A DNA stretch of 64,000 nucleotides, taken from NCBI RefSeq assembly GCF_017357425.1, contig NZ_CP014571.1, forward strand, positions 2,852,001-2,916,000, in the 5' to 3' direction. The notes beneath the pieces were generated by a model. It ran no database searches, was not told the origin of the DNA, and was given only the letters and a program-made list of their open reading frames with translations. The stretch is from Arthrobacter sp. D5-1 (GTDB taxonomy: Bacteria > Actinomycetota > Actinomycetes > Actinomycetales > Micrococcaceae). How positions within the stretch are numbered: position 1 is the first letter of the stretch; each line of letters begins with the position of its first letter. Positions 8,800-17,576 of this stretch are shown piece by piece. Made by a program: the position numbers and the translations under genes.

Positions 8800-10320
8800 T
8801 TAGCCGCGGAAAGCGCGAACGCGGGCCAGGGATGAATCCTTACCAAGGATCACCATGGATTCGAACAGCGGCGGAGAGATGCGGCGGCCGGAGATGGCCG
8901 TGCGCACAGGCCCGAAGGCGGCCCGGGGCTTGATGCCCAAGTCCTCCACAAGAGCCTGCTTCAGCGCCGTCTGGATGTTCTCAGCCGTCCACTCCTCGAT
9001 GGGCTCCAGCGCTGCCAGGGCGGCGTCGAGGACCTCGTCCAGGTTGGCAGGGAGTCCCTTCCGGGCGTCATCTGCTACGTCAATGGCGTCGTCGGCCTTG
9101 AACAGGAACGCCAGCATCTCAGGAGCCTCACCGAGGAGGGTGATGCGTTCCTGCACCAGCGGGGCGGCCTCGGCAAGAATCTCTTCCTGCCGCGGTGTGA
9201 GGATCTCCCCTACCAACCCGGCAGCACGGAGGTAAGGGGCCAAACGCTCTTTGAAGTCTTCCGGCGCCAGCAGACGGACGTGCGTTCCGTTGATGGCCTC
9301 GGCCTTCTTGATATCGAAGCGGGCCGGGTTGCCCAGGACATCGTGGATGTCGAAGTTGGCCACGAGCTGTTCCACGGTGAAGATGTCCTCATCTGCGCTC
9401 AGCGACCAGCCAAGCAGGGACAGGTAGTTGAGCAGGCCCTCGGGGATGAAGCCACGCTCGCGGTGCAGGAACAAGCTGGACTCGGGGTCACGCTTCGAGA
9501 GCTTCTTGTTGCCCTGGCCCATGACGTACGGCAGGTGGCCGAACTCCGGCATGTACTCGGCAACACCGATGGCGTAGAGCGCACGGTACAGTGCGATCTG
9601 GCGCGGGGTGGAGCTCAGCAGGTCCTCGCCGCGCAGGACGTGGGTGATCCCCATCAGTGCGTCATCCACCGGGTTCACCAGGGTGTACAGCGGGGCGCCA
9701 TTGGCACGGACAACTGCAAAGTCGGGAACGGAACCGGCCTTGAACGTGATCTCGCCGCGGACGAGGTCGTTGAAGGTCAGGTCCTCGTCCGGCATGCGGA
9801 GACGCAGGACAGCCTCGCGGCCTTCGGCCTTGAACTGTGCCAGCTGTTCCTCGGTCAAGTGACGGTCAAATCCGTCATAGCCGAGCTTCGGGTCGCGGCC
9901 TGCGGCTTTGTGGCGGGCCTCGATCTCATCCGGCGTGGAGTAGGACTCATAGACGTGTCCCCCGGCCTTAAGCTTGGCGATGACGTCCTGGTAGATGTCG
10001 CCGCGCTGGGACTGGCGGTACGGCTCGTGCGGGCCGCCGACCTCTACGCCCTCGTCCCAGTTGATCCCGAGCCACTTGAGGGCATCCAGCAACTGGTGGT
10101 AGCTCTCCTCGCTGTCACGGGCAGAGTCGGTATCCTCGATGCGGAAGATCAGTTTGCCGCCAGTGTGGCGCGCATACGCCCAGTTGAACAGGGCGGTGCG
10201 GATCAGGCCAACGTGCGGCGTTCCCGTCGGCGACGGGCAGAAACGGACGCGGACCGGAGTCTCGGCGTTGACGGCAGGGATGGCGCTGGAGGCAGCGTTC
10301 GACGCAGAAGCAGTAGTCAT
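8800..10320 (-). CDS. gltX: Glutamate-tRNA ligase
   Basis: Class I synthetase charging tRNA with glutamate. Seen: [22 protein letters not shown] with the HIGH-like [15 protein letters not shown], and the KMSKS-like [10 protein letters not shown]. The start is the ATG at 10320 ([15 protein letters not shown]), preceded by TTGGAACC, giving 506 residues. The frame is open another 62 codons upstream, but those translate a hairpin and are not conserved-looking. Actinobacteria usually lack GlnRS, so this enzyme probably also mischarges tRNA-Gln for GatCAB amidation. Cognate tRNA-Glu and tRNA-Gln lie just downstream. Confidence 0.96.
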   Translation of the reverse strand: MTTASASNAASSAIPAVNAETPVRVRFCPSPTGTPHVGLIRTALFNWAYARHTGGKLIFRIEDTDSARDSEESYHQLLDALKWLGINWDEGVEVGGPHEPYRQSQRGDIYQDVIAKLKAGGHVYESYSTPDEIEARHKAAGRDPKLGYDGFDRHLTEEQLAQFKAEGREAVLRLRMPDEDLTFNDLVRGEITFKAGSVPDFAVVRANGAPLYTLVNPVDDALMGITHVLRGEDLLSSTPRQIALYRALYAIGVAEYMPEFGHLPYVMGQGNKKLSKRDPESSLFLHRERGFIPEGLLNYLSLLGWSLSADEDIFTVEQLVANFDIHDVLGNPARFDIKKAEAINGTHVRLLAPEDFKERLAPYLRAAGLVGEILTPRQEEILAEAAPLVQERITLLGEAPEMLAFLFKADDAIDVADDARKGLPANLDEVLDAALAALEPIEEWTAENIQTALKQALVEDLGIKPRAAFGPVRTAISGRRISPPLFESMVILGKDSSLARVRAFRG

Positions 10321-10374
10321 AGTGGTTCCAACTTTACCGCTTGGCGCCGCCCCGGTTTCCCGGCTGGAAGCGCC

Positions 10375-10420
10375 CGACGGCGGCACTGACCGTTCGTGCG
10401 AAAGGTCAGTGCCGCCGTCG
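10375..10420. terminator. Strong stem-loop between the FAH gene and gltX
   Basis: A 17-bp perfect stem (CGACGGCGGCACTGACC and its complement) with a 12-base loop. It lies 31 bases past the FAH stop and 55 bases before gltX. A T-run (CTTTTTG) follows only on the plus strand, so on the minus strand it may act as a partial terminator or RNA-stability element rather than a classical terminator. Confidence 0.6.
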
Positions 10421-10450
10421 AACCTGGCTTTTTGAAGTTTCGCTGGGAGC

Positions 10451-11227
10451 CTAGCGGCGAACCACCGGGTTGGACAGGCGTCCGATGCCTTCGATCTCCA
10501 CCTCAAAACGGTCGCCCTCGCTGACCAGGCCGACGCCTGCCGGGGTACCGGTCATGATGACGTCGCCCGGAAGGAGCGTGAAGGCGTGGGAAACGATCGA
10601 GACGAGTTCGCGGACGCCGCGGATCATCTGGCTGGTGCTGCCGTCCTGGCGGAGTTCACCATTCAGCCGTCCCTGAATGGACAGGTCTTCGTGGTCGAGC
10701 TCGGTTTCGATCCACGGGCCCAGCGGCGCGGAGGTGTCGAAGCCCTTGGCACGGGCCCACTGGAGGTCCGTCTTCTGGACATCGCGGGCGGTGAGGTCGT
10801 TGCCGCAGGTGTAGCCGAAAATGACGTCGTCCGCGCGATCCTCCGGGACGTCCTTGCAGATGCGGCCGATGACCACGCACAGCTCGGCTTCGAAGGAGAC
10901 CTCCTCCGAGAACTCAGGGAGGATGATGGGGTCGTTCGGGCCGATCACCGAGGTGTTGGGCTTCAGGAACAACAAGGGCTGCTGGGGAACTTCGTTGCCG
11001 AGCTCCGCTGCGTGCTCGGCGAAATTCCGGCCGACGCCAATCACCTTGCTGCGGGGAATGATGGGCGCCAGGAGCCGCACGTCCTCGAGCTTGTGCTTCA
11101 CATGGGTACGTTCGACGCCGTTGAAGAACGGGTCGCCGTTAATGACAGTGATTTCCTCACTGCCGGGCTCGCCTTCAACAACGCCGTAAAGGGGATCAGA
11201 ATCAACTACAAACCGGGCGATACGCAT
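10451..11227 (-). CDS. Fumarylacetoacetate hydrolase family protein
   Basis: The 258-residue protein carries the FAH catalytic fold. Metal-binding acidic residues are visible in [13 protein letters not shown] (E-x-E pattern), with GNDLTARD and the C-terminal TGTPAGVG loop. Family members include acylpyruvases, oxaloacetate tautomerases and 2-hydroxyhepta-2,4-diene-1,7-dioate isomerases; the substrate cannot be read here. [16 protein letters not shown] is the usual start of the catalytic domain. It lies upstream of gltX on the same strand. A second FAH gene is at 51050. Confidence 0.88.
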   Translation of the reverse strand: MRIARFVVDSDPLYGVVEGEPGSEEITVINGDPFFNGVERTHVKHKLEDVRLLAPIIPRSKVIGVGRNFAEHAAELGNEVPQQPLLFLKPNTSVIGPNDPIILPEFSEEVSFEAELCVVIGRICKDVPEDRADDVIFGYTCGNDLTARDVQKTDLQWARAKGFDTSAPLGPWIETELDHEDLSIQGRLNGELRQDGSTSQMIRGVRELVSIVSHAFTLLPGDVIMTGTPAGVGLVSEGDRFEVEIEGIGRLSNPVVRR

Positions 11228-11250
11228 GGGCTCAAGCCTACAGTCCGGGC

Positions 11251-12066
11251 TTAGCTCCGGAGGTAATCAAGTTGCGCTGCCACGGAAGTCTCCGCCGCCC
11301 ACCTGACGGAAGGGTCGACGTCGGGATAGACGGCGTCGGTGACGGCGGATATCGAGGCGTCCGGCCCCAGGTTTTTCAGGGCCGCCCTGATCTGGTCAAG
11401 GCGCTGTTCCCGGTGGTCCCGGTACTCCCGGCATTTCTCGTCCAAAGCAGGGAGTACCGGCCCATGGGCAGGCAGGAGGATTGCGGGACCGAGGGCTTCC
11501 AACCTGTCCAGGCTTGCGAGATAGTCCCCCAACCGGCCATCCGGGTAGTCCAAAACAGTGGTGCCGCGCCCCAGAATGGTGTCCCCGGTAAGGACGGAGC
11601 CGACCGGCCCGTCGCCCGGGAGATGGAAGCAGACCGAGTCGGAAGTGTGGCCCGGCGTTGCAACGACGCGGATTTCAACGCCGCCTGCCGTGAGGACCTC
11701 GCCGTCCGTGAGTGGCTCGCCTCCGTGACAATGCTCCGCAGAGGCAGCCCGGACCGGAGCCCCTGTCAGCTGATGGAAGCGGGCCGAGGCCTCAGTGTGG
11801 TCCGCATGGCGGTGGGTGATCAGCACCACATCTACGGTGCCCGCCGCTGCGAGTACAGCCAGATGCCGTTCGTCGGCCGGTCCCGGGTCCACCACAGCCA
11901 CATGGCCGGAGCCCGGCGCGCCAATGATGTACGAGTTGGTGCCGTCCAGACTCATGGGGCCGGGGTTGGGGGCCAACCGGAAGCGGGTTAGGTCGCTGCT
12001 GCGCTGCAGGGAAGAGCTGCCGTCGCTTTGAGAATTATCTGCAGCCGCCATTGATTCTGAAGTCAC
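11251..12066 (-). CDS. Metallo-beta-lactamase-fold hydrolase
   Basis: The family metal motif HxHxDH is THRHADH. A second histidine lies in ATPGHTSDS, an aspartate in LTGDTILGRG, and the last histidine in PAHGPVL. This fits a glyoxalase II / LACTB2-like hydrolase. I start at the GTG at 12066 (VTSESMAAADNS), giving 271 residues; ATG at 12051 is an alternative. Upstream codons to 12141 translate a tandem repeat and are excluded. A C-terminal helical domain follows as in LACTB2-type proteins. Substrate is unknown. It ends 23 bases from the FAH gene start. Confidence 0.83.
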   Translation of the reverse strand: MTSESMAAADNSQSDGSSSLQRSSDLTRFRLAPNPGPMSLDGTNSYIIGAPGSGHVAVVDPGPADERHLAVLAAAGTVDVVLITHRHADHTEASARFHQLTGAPVRAASAEHCHGGEPLTDGEVLTAGGVEIRVVATPGHTSDSVCFHLPGDGPVGSVLTGDTILGRGTTVLDYPDGRLGDYLASLDRLEALGPAILLPAHGPVLPALDEKCREYRDHREQRLDQIRAALKNLGPDASISAVTDAVYPDVDPSVRWAAETSVAAQLDYLRS

Positions 12067-12085
12067 TCTCCCATCTTGGCACCTC

Positions 12086-12168
12086 CGCCGATCCTCTCTC
12101 ACATCCCACGCCCTTCCCGCCGATCCTCTCTCACATCCCACGCCCTTCCCGCCGATCCTCTCTCACAG
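12086..12168. repeat. 32-bp tandem repeat, 2.6 copies
   Basis: Copies begin at 12086, 12118 and 12150 with period 32. The first two are identical and the third stops after about 18 bases. Each unit carries the box CTCTCTCAC (12094, 12126, 12158) found again at 20056-20161. It lies just upstream of the metallo-hydrolase start. Confidence 0.9.
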
Positions 12169-12227
12169 AGTCTCAAGAGTGGATCGATTCGAAGAGACAA
12201 CACAGCAGCAGGCCTCAACCCGTGAGC

Positions 12228-12280
12228 GAGCGCCACCCCAAACCCCAGGAACCTGATAGAGCGTCACCCCAAACCCCAGG
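12228..12280. repeat. Two 22-bp direct repeats, 31 bp apart
   Basis: GAGCG(C/T) followed by CACCCCAAACCCCAGG occurs at 12228-12249 and 12259-12280, differing at one base. It lies between the tandem array and the ilvE terminator. No gene is recognisable in 12067-12379; the stretch is filled by these repeats and the terminator. Confidence 0.85.
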
Positions 12281-12307
12281 GAAGTGAGCGGGCGTCCGGA
12301 AAGCAGA

Positions 12308-12349
12308 ACGGCGGCCCTTCCGCTTGATAACCAAGTGAAGGGCCGCCGT
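12308..12349 (-). terminator. Terminator after ilvE
   Basis: Hairpin arms ACGGCGGCCCTTC (12308-12320) and its complement (12337-12349), with a partly paired CGCTTG/CAAGTG interior. It starts 31 bases past the ilvE stop. Confidence 0.75.
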
Positions 12350-12379
12350 CGTGCGGTGGCGTTCCGGGACGTCCGGAGG

Positions 12380-13492
12380 CTACACCAGGCGGGTCAGCCA
12401 GCCGTGGGTGTCCTCGACGGTTCCGGTCTGGATGCCCAGAAGCTGCTGGCGGATAGCCATGGTGGTGTCGCCGGCCTTTGCGTCCTCGGAGCCGATGAAC
12501 TCCGTGGCGTCCTTGAGCACACCGATTGGTGTGATCACGGCTGCCGTACCGCAAGCGAAGACCTCGGTGATCTCGCCGGAGGCCACGCCGTCGCGCCATT
12601 CGTCCAGGGTGATCTTGCGTTCGGTGACTTCGCGCCCCATGTCCTTGGCCACCTGGATGACGGACATCCGCGTGACGCCTTCAAGGATGGTGCCGCTGAG
12701 GGCAGGAGTGACGAGCGAACCGTCCTTCATGACGAAGAAGACATTCATGCCGCCGAGTTCTTCCACGGCGTCGTCGTTGAAGTGGTCCAGGAACAGTACC
12801 TGCTTGCACCCGTTCGCTTCGGCTTCCTGCTGCGCGATCAGGGAGGCTGCGTAGTTGCCGCCGCACTTCGCAGCACCGGTACCGCCACGGCCGGCACGGG
12901 CATATTCACGGGAGATCCAGATGGAGACGGGCTTGAGCTCGCCGCCGAAGTAGTTGCCGGCAGGGGAAGCAATGACCCGGAAGGACACTTCGCGGGCAGC
13001 CCGGACACCGAGGAACGCCTCCGTCGCGATCATGAACGGACGCAGGTACAGCGCTTCACCGTCGCCGGACGGAACCCATTCCTTGTCGGCCTGCACGAGT
13101 TCGCGGATAGCTCCCAGGAAGTACTCCTCGGGCAGCTCCGGGAGGGCGAGGCGACGCGCGGACTTGTTCAAGCGCGCAGCGTTGGCTTCGGGCCGGAAGG
13201 TCCAGACGGAACCGTCAGCGTGACGGTAGGCCTTCAGGCCCTCAAAGATTTCCTGGCCGTAGTGCAGGACCGCGGCCGAAGGGTCCAGGGAGATGGGTCC
13301 GTAGGGCTCAATCCGGGCATTCTGCCAACCGCCATTGCCATCGGCGTCGACTTTGTAGTCGACGACGGCGGTGTGGTCGGTGAAGTAGTCGCCGAAGCCT
13401 GGGTTCGCCAGGACGGCTGCACGCTCCTCAGCAGACTTCGGGGTTTCCGAAAGCTGCTGGCTGAATTCGACGCCATGGGCAGTCTGAGTCAT
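12380..13492 (-). CDS. ilvE: Branched-chain amino acid aminotransferase
   Basis: PLP enzyme of fold type IV that makes the last step of leucine, isoleucine and valine synthesis with glutamate as donor. The 370-residue length fits the longer BCAT form. Seen: YGPISLDPSAAVLHYGQEIFEGLKAY, RPEANAARLNKSARRLALPELP, and the cofactor-lysine region NYAASLIAQQEAEANGCKQVLFLD. Near the C-terminus is VFACGTAAVITPIG. The ATG at 13492 follows GAGGAAAC. It lies downstream of leuB (121 bases) on the same strand, so the two may be co-transcribed. Confidence 0.96.
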   Translation of the reverse strand: MTQTAHGVEFSQQLSETPKSAEERAAVLANPGFGDYFTDHTAVVDYKVDADGNGGWQNARIEPYGPISLDPSAAVLHYGQEIFEGLKAYRHADGSVWTFRPEANAARLNKSARRLALPELPEEYFLGAIRELVQADKEWVPSGDGEALYLRPFMIATEAFLGVRAAREVSFRVIASPAGNYFGGELKPVSIWISREYARAGRGGTGAAKCGGNYAASLIAQQEAEANGCKQVLFLDHFNDDAVEELGGMNVFFVMKDGSLVTPALSGTILEGVTRMSVIQVAKDMGREVTERKITLDEWRDGVASGEITEVFACGTAAVITPIGVLKDATEFIGSEDAKAGDTTMAIRQQLLGIQTGTVEDTHGWLTRLV

Positions 13493-13612
13493 GTTTCCTC
13501 CACAGTCAGCTACCTGGCAGGGCGAACCGGGTCCCCAAAAAGGGTGTGGTTCAGCGATGGACCAGGGAAGCAGGTAAATAATTCAAGACAAGCTTACGCC
13601 TGCGTAATGGGC

Positions 13613-14665
13613 CTAAAGTGCGGCCGCGATGGCATCGCCGATGGCAGCTGTGCTGCGCGGCGCGCCGGTGCGGCTTTCGACGTCGGCGACGACTGCCGCC
13701 TCAATCTTTCGGGCCGCCGTGGTGTAGCCAAGGTGGTCCAGGAGGAGCACTGCGGAGAGGATGGCCGCGGTGGGATCGGCTTTTTGTTGTCCGGCGATAT
13801 CCGGAGCGGAGCCGTGGACGGGCTCGAACATGGACGGCGCGGTGCGGTCCATGTTGATGTTGCCCGATGCCGCCAGGCCGATGCCGCCGGTCACGGCAGC
13901 AGCGAGGTCGGTCAGGATGTCGCCGAAGAGGTTGTCGGTGACGATGACATCGAAGCGGGAAGGGTCGGTCACCATGAAGATGGTGGCAGCATCGATGTGC
14001 AGATAATCGTGGGTGACGTCAGGGAATTCCTGGGCCACTGCTTCGACGGTGCGCTTCCACAAGTGCCCGGCGAAAACCAGCACGTTGTGCTTGTGGACGA
14101 GCGTGACGTGCTTGCGCGGACGATCGTTCGCACGACGGAAGGCATCGCGGACAACGCGCTCCACGCCGTGGGCGGTGTTGAGGGAAACCTCGGTGGCTAC
14201 CTCGTGGGGCGTACCGCCGCGCAGGGTGCCGCCGTTGCCAACGTAAGGACCCTCGGTCCCCTCGCGCACCACGATGAAATCGATGGCGCCGGGGTTGGCC
14301 AAGGGGCTGCCGACGGTTCCGTACAGTCGCGAGGGCCGCAGGTTCACGTAGTGGTCCAGGCTGAAGCGGAGCTTGAGCAGCATTTCGCGCTCGATGATGC
14401 CGGACGGGATGCGGGTATCGCCCGGGGCCGCACCGACTGCCCCGAAGAGGATGGCATCGCGGGTGCGGAGGTCGGCCAGGACCTCGTCCGGGAGGGTCTC
14501 GCCGGTCTCAAGCCAGTGCTGGGCACCGAGCTTGTAGTTGGTCAGTTCGAGGGCAACGCCTTCGGCGGCGACAGCCTTTTCGAGGACCTTGACGGCTTCG
14601 GCGATGACCTCAGGGCCAATGCCGTCGCCAGGGATGACAGCGAGATTGATGGACGTTGCACTCAT
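13613..14665 (-). CDS. leuB: 3-isopropylmalate dehydrogenase
   Basis: NAD-dependent oxidative decarboxylase making 2-oxoisocaproate in leucine synthesis. The 350 residues from the ATG at 14665 start [20 protein letters not shown]. The IPMDH-specific run [20 protein letters not shown] separates it from isocitrate dehydrogenase. The metal site [14 protein letters not shown] and the NAD-site [12 protein letters not shown] are present. The open frame reaches 14995 upstream but those residues are not family-like. It is apart from leuCD, as is common in actinobacteria. Confidence 0.95.
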   Translation of the reverse strand: MSATSINLAVIPGDGIGPEVIAEAVKVLEKAVAAEGVALELTNYKLGAQHWLETGETLPDEVLADLRTRDAILFGAVGAAPGDTRIPSGIIEREMLLKLRFSLDHYVNLRPSRLYGTVGSPLANPGAIDFIVVREGTEGPYVGNGGTLRGGTPHEVATEVSLNTAHGVERVVRDAFRRANDRPRKHVTLVHKHNVLVFAGHLWKRTVEAVAQEFPDVTHDYLHIDAATIFMVTDPSRFDVIVTDNLFGDILTDLAAAVTGGIGLAASGNINMDRTAPSMFEPVHGSAPDIAGQQKADPTAAILSAVLLLDHLGYTTAARKIEAAVVADVESRTGAPRSTAAIGDAIAAAL

Positions 14666-14789
14666 AGCTCTATCTAGCCAAGCAATCCACATGCTGGTCA
14701 AAATCGTCTCATTCTGCGAACACTGATGTCCGGAAGGAGTCAGACCGCGGCATGACGCCTCCGCGTTAACAAGCGCATAGAGTCTAAGC

Positions 14790-15974
14790 GTGGATAGAAG
14801 GCACGCAGTATATGAATGGTTCCGGATCAACCGCTTCATCGTGGACCTCACGGCAACGTGCCTGCTGATCCTCCTCTTTGGCCCGGTGTACCTGATCGCT
14901 GACCGTCCGTGGCTCTCACTCTTATCCTGCAGTCTCCTGCTCCCCCTGGCTTGGCGGCGCACCCGACCTGCCATGGCTGCCGGTGCGGTGGTCATCGTAT
15001 GCCTGATTCAATGGGCGGTCGGCGCCGAACCCGTGGCGGGGCAAATCGCCGTTCCCTTGATCATCTACGCGACGGCGGCTTACGGGCCTGCGTGGGCCAG
15101 CCGCAGTGTCCTGATTGCAGGCCTCGCCGGCGGCGTCATGCTGACCACCCGGCTGTTCTCGACCACTGTGGAATCGGGAATCATGGGCCTTACCATCGGC
15201 ACGCTGTACACCGTCCTGATCTGGATGCTGGTGCTGGTGAGCTGGACCCTTGGCGACCTCACACGCGTACGCAGGCTCCAACTTCAGGCCCTGGAAGACC
15301 GAACGCGGCGCCTCGAGGTGGAACATGTGCAGGAACGTAAGCTGGCCGCCGCAGACGAGCGCTCCCACATTGCCCGGGAAATGCACGACATCGTGGCGCA
15401 CTCCTTGTCCGTGATCATCACCCAGGCCGATGGAGCCCGATACGCTGCTGCCGCGAAACCTGAACTCGCTACGGAAGCGCTGGCTACCATTGCCGCCACG
15501 GGCAGGGACTCCTTGGGCGAGATGCGCAGGCTGCTGGGTGTCCTTCGCTCCGACGACGACTCCCCTACCCGCCCGCAACCGCGGCTCTCGGACCTGGATG
15601 AACTCCTCCTCGGGTTCCGTGCCGCCACCCTCCAGGTGGCTTTTGAACAGAGCGGCGTCCCCCGCCGCGCACTTCCGGCCGGAGCGGAGCTCACGGCGTA
15701 TCGCATCATCCAGGAAGCCCTCACCAATGTCATGAAGCACGCGGGACCGAAGGCGGCCGCGGGCGTCACCCTGACGTGGCAGGCCCGGGGCCTGCAGCTG
15801 GACATCGTCGACGACGGCCGGGGCGCCGCCGCTGATCCGCCGGCACCCGGCGGCGGCAACGGCTTGCTGGGCATGGGTGAGAGGGTCTCCCTCTACGATG
15901 GTTCTTTGACCGCAGGCCCTAAGCAGGGCGGCGGTTTCCGTGTGTCCGCTTTCATCCCGTATTCGGAGGCCTAA
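14790..15974 (+). CDS. Sensor histidine kinase (NarL/DesK type)
   Basis: The 394-residue membrane kinase has roughly four to six hydrophobic segments in residues 15-155, a short coiled linker, and then a HisKA_3 dimerisation box. That box reads [13 protein letters not shown] with the phosphorylated histidine at 199. The ATPase domain has N-box [16 protein letters not shown] and [11 protein letters not shown]. The start is the GTG at 14790. Its response regulator follows after three bases and an ABC exporter after that. It probably senses envelope stress or a toxic compound and controls the exporter; the signal is not evident. Confidence 0.9.
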   Translation: MDRRHAVYEWFRINRFIVDLTATCLLILLFGPVYLIADRPWLSLLSCSLLLPLAWRRTRPAMAAGAVVIVCLIQWAVGAEPVAGQIAVPLIIYATAAYGPAWASRSVLIAGLAGGVMLTTRLFSTTVESGIMGLTIGTLYTVLIWMLVLVSWTLGDLTRVRRLQLQALEDRTRRLEVEHVQERKLAAADERSHIAREMHDIVAHSLSVIITQADGARYAAAAKPELATEALATIAATGRDSLGEMRRLLGVLRSDDDSPTRPQPRLSDLDELLLGFRAATLQVAFEQSGVPRRALPAGAELTAYRIIQEALTNVMKHAGPKAAAGVTLTWQARGLQLDIVDDGRGAAADPPAPGGGNGLLGMGERVSLYDGSLTAGPKQGGGFRVSAFIPYSEA

Positions 15975-15977
15975 GCC

Positions 15978-16691
15978 ATGCCAGAACTTCCTGCGCCCAT
16001 CAGGGTGGCACTCGTCGACGACCAACAGTTGGTCCGTTCGGGTTTTGGCATGCTGATCAATTCGCAGCCGGACCTCGAAGTCGTGGCTGAGGCAGGCAAT
16101 GGGATCGAGGCTGTCCAGGCCCTGTCCGCTACCGCCGCCGACGTGGTCCTGATGGATGTCCGCATGCCCGGGATGGACGGCATAGAAGCGACCCGACGCA
16201 TCTTGGAACAGGCGGCGGCACAACCCTCCGGTTCGCAACGTGCGGAGATCAAGATCGTGGTGCTGACCACCTTCGACCTGGATGAGTATGCACTGGCCGC
16301 CATCCAGGCCGGGGCCAGTGGGTTCCTCCTGAAGGACGCTCCGCCCGAAGAGCTCCTCGAGGCCATCCGCACCGTGTACCGTGGGGACGCGGTGATAGCT
16401 CCCTCCACTACCCGGCGTTTGCTGGACCATGTGGCACCGTTGCTGAGGACACAGACGCCTGAGCAGACCGAGCATGCTGCCGCCGTCGAACGCCTGACAG
16501 CCCGCGAGCGCGAAGTGTTCCAACTGATCGCCCAAGGACAGTCGAATCCCGAGATCGCAGCAGGGCTGTTTCTCTCCGAGGCCACGGTGAAAACCCATGT
16601 GGGGCACATCCTTGCCAAGTTGGGTGCCCGTGACCGGGTGCAGGTGGTGGTCATCGCCTATGAGACCGGAGTTGTAGCCCCCGGCTCCTAG
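15978..16691 (+). CDS. Response regulator, NarL/LuxR type
   Basis: The 237-residue partner of the upstream kinase has a receiver domain with the acidic pair Asp14-Asp15, phosphoacceptor Asp60 in LMDVRMPGMDG, TTF and FLLKDAP. A LuxR-type helix-turn-helix (LTAREREVFQLIAQGQSNPEIA then LSEATVKTHVGHILAKLGARDR) occupies about residues 172-215. The likely target is the ABC exporter starting 88 bases downstream. Confidence 0.93.
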   Translation: MPELPAPIRVALVDDQQLVRSGFGMLINSQPDLEVVAEAGNGIEAVQALSATAADVVLMDVRMPGMDGIEATRRILEQAAAQPSGSQRAEIKIVVLTTFDLDEYALAAIQAGASGFLLKDAPPEELLEAIRTVYRGDAVIAPSTTRRLLDHVAPLLRTQTPEQTEHAAAVERLTAREREVFQLIAQGQSNPEIAAGLFLSEATVKTHVGHILAKLGARDRVQVVVIAYETGVVAPGS

Positions 16692-16779
16692 CACCTCAGA
16701 CCACGGTATGAGGGCACCCACCGGACAATGGGCCCCTGGCCCGATCCTGACGGGGTGCAGCAAAACATAGCGTGAAACC

Positions 16780-17574
16780 ATGACAACCTTCACGCCTCTC
16801 TCCCACCCGTCAGGAACCGATCGACCCACAGGGTCCGATGAGGCCCAGGCCCGACCCGCCGTCGAGGCCCACGAGCTGACCAAGAGCTACGGCCGCGCCG
16901 ATACCACCGTGACCGCGCTGAACAAGGTGTCGGTGAGCTTTGACGCCGGAAAGTTCACGGCCATCATGGGTCCCTCAGGTTCAGGGAAGTCCACCTTGAT
17001 GCATTGCCTGGCCGGCCTCGATACAGCGGACTCCGGCCGCATCGTCCTGGGGGGCACCGAACTGACCGGCCTCAATGACCGTCAGCTCACCGCGCTCCGC
17101 CGGGAGAGGATCGGCTTCGTTTTTCAGGCGTTCAACCTGGTGCCTACGTTGACGGCCGAGCAGAACATCACGCTTCCGCTCGCTTTGGCGGGGACCACCG
17201 CCGACGCCGGGTGGCTGGATACCGTTGTCAGCACCCTTGGTTTGAAGGATCGCCTGAAGCACCGCCCCCATGAGCTTTCCGGCGGCCAGCAGCAGCGCGT
17301 AGCAGTAGCCCGCGCCCTGTTGACCCGCCCCGACGTCGTTTTTGGCGATGAGCCTACGGGCAACCTGGACTCCAAAGCCGGCGGCGAAGTACTGGCGTTA
17401 CTCCGCCGGAGCAGCCAGGAGATGGGCCAGACCATCATCATGGTCACCCATGATCCCGTGGCCGCCAGTTATGCCGACCGAGTTGTCCTGATGAGCGACG
17501 GCGGCTTGGTGGGCGAGATCCACGATCCCACCGCGGACTCCGTCCTGGCAGCCCTCGGCAAGCTGGGAGCCTGA
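16780..17574 (+). CDS. ABC transporter ATP-binding protein, MacB/LolD type
   Basis: The 264-residue ATPase has Walker A GPSGSGKST, Q-loop FVFQAFNLVPTLTA, signature LSGGQQQRVAVARAL, Walker B VVFGDEPTGNLD and H-loop MVTHD. The EPTGNLDSKAGGEVL and FQAFNLVPTLTAEQN features place it in the MacB/LolD mechanotransmission group. About 30 extra N-terminal residues precede the domain. Two bases separate it from the FtsX-type permease gene. It likely powers export of a drug, peptide or lipid under the two-component system upstream. Confidence 0.93.
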   Translation: MTTFTPLSHPSGTDRPTGSDEAQARPAVEAHELTKSYGRADTTVTALNKVSVSFDAGKFTAIMGPSGSGKSTLMHCLAGLDTADSGRIVLGGTELTGLNDRQLTALRRERIGFVFQAFNLVPTLTAEQNITLPLALAGTTADAGWLDTVVSTLGLKDRLKHRPHELSGGQQQRVAVARALLTRPDVVFGDEPTGNLDSKAGGEVLALLRRSSQEMGQTIIMVTHDPVAASYADRVVLMSDGGLVGEIHDPTADSVLAALGKLGA

Positions 17575-17576
17575 GC

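Noticed and set aside
12051..12287. 78-codon plus-strand frame in the repeat region
   Set aside because: It is a translation of the tandem repeats, rich in Ser/Pro/Arg, with no ribosome binding site.
12284..14677. 797-codon plus-strand open frame across ilvE and leuB
   Set aside because: It is antisense to two well-supported enzymes and shows no family motif; long antisense frames are common in high-GC DNA.
14922..16883. 653-codon minus-strand open frame across the two-component system
   Set aside because: It is opposite to a kinase and regulator with complete motifs, and its translation has no recognisable domain.
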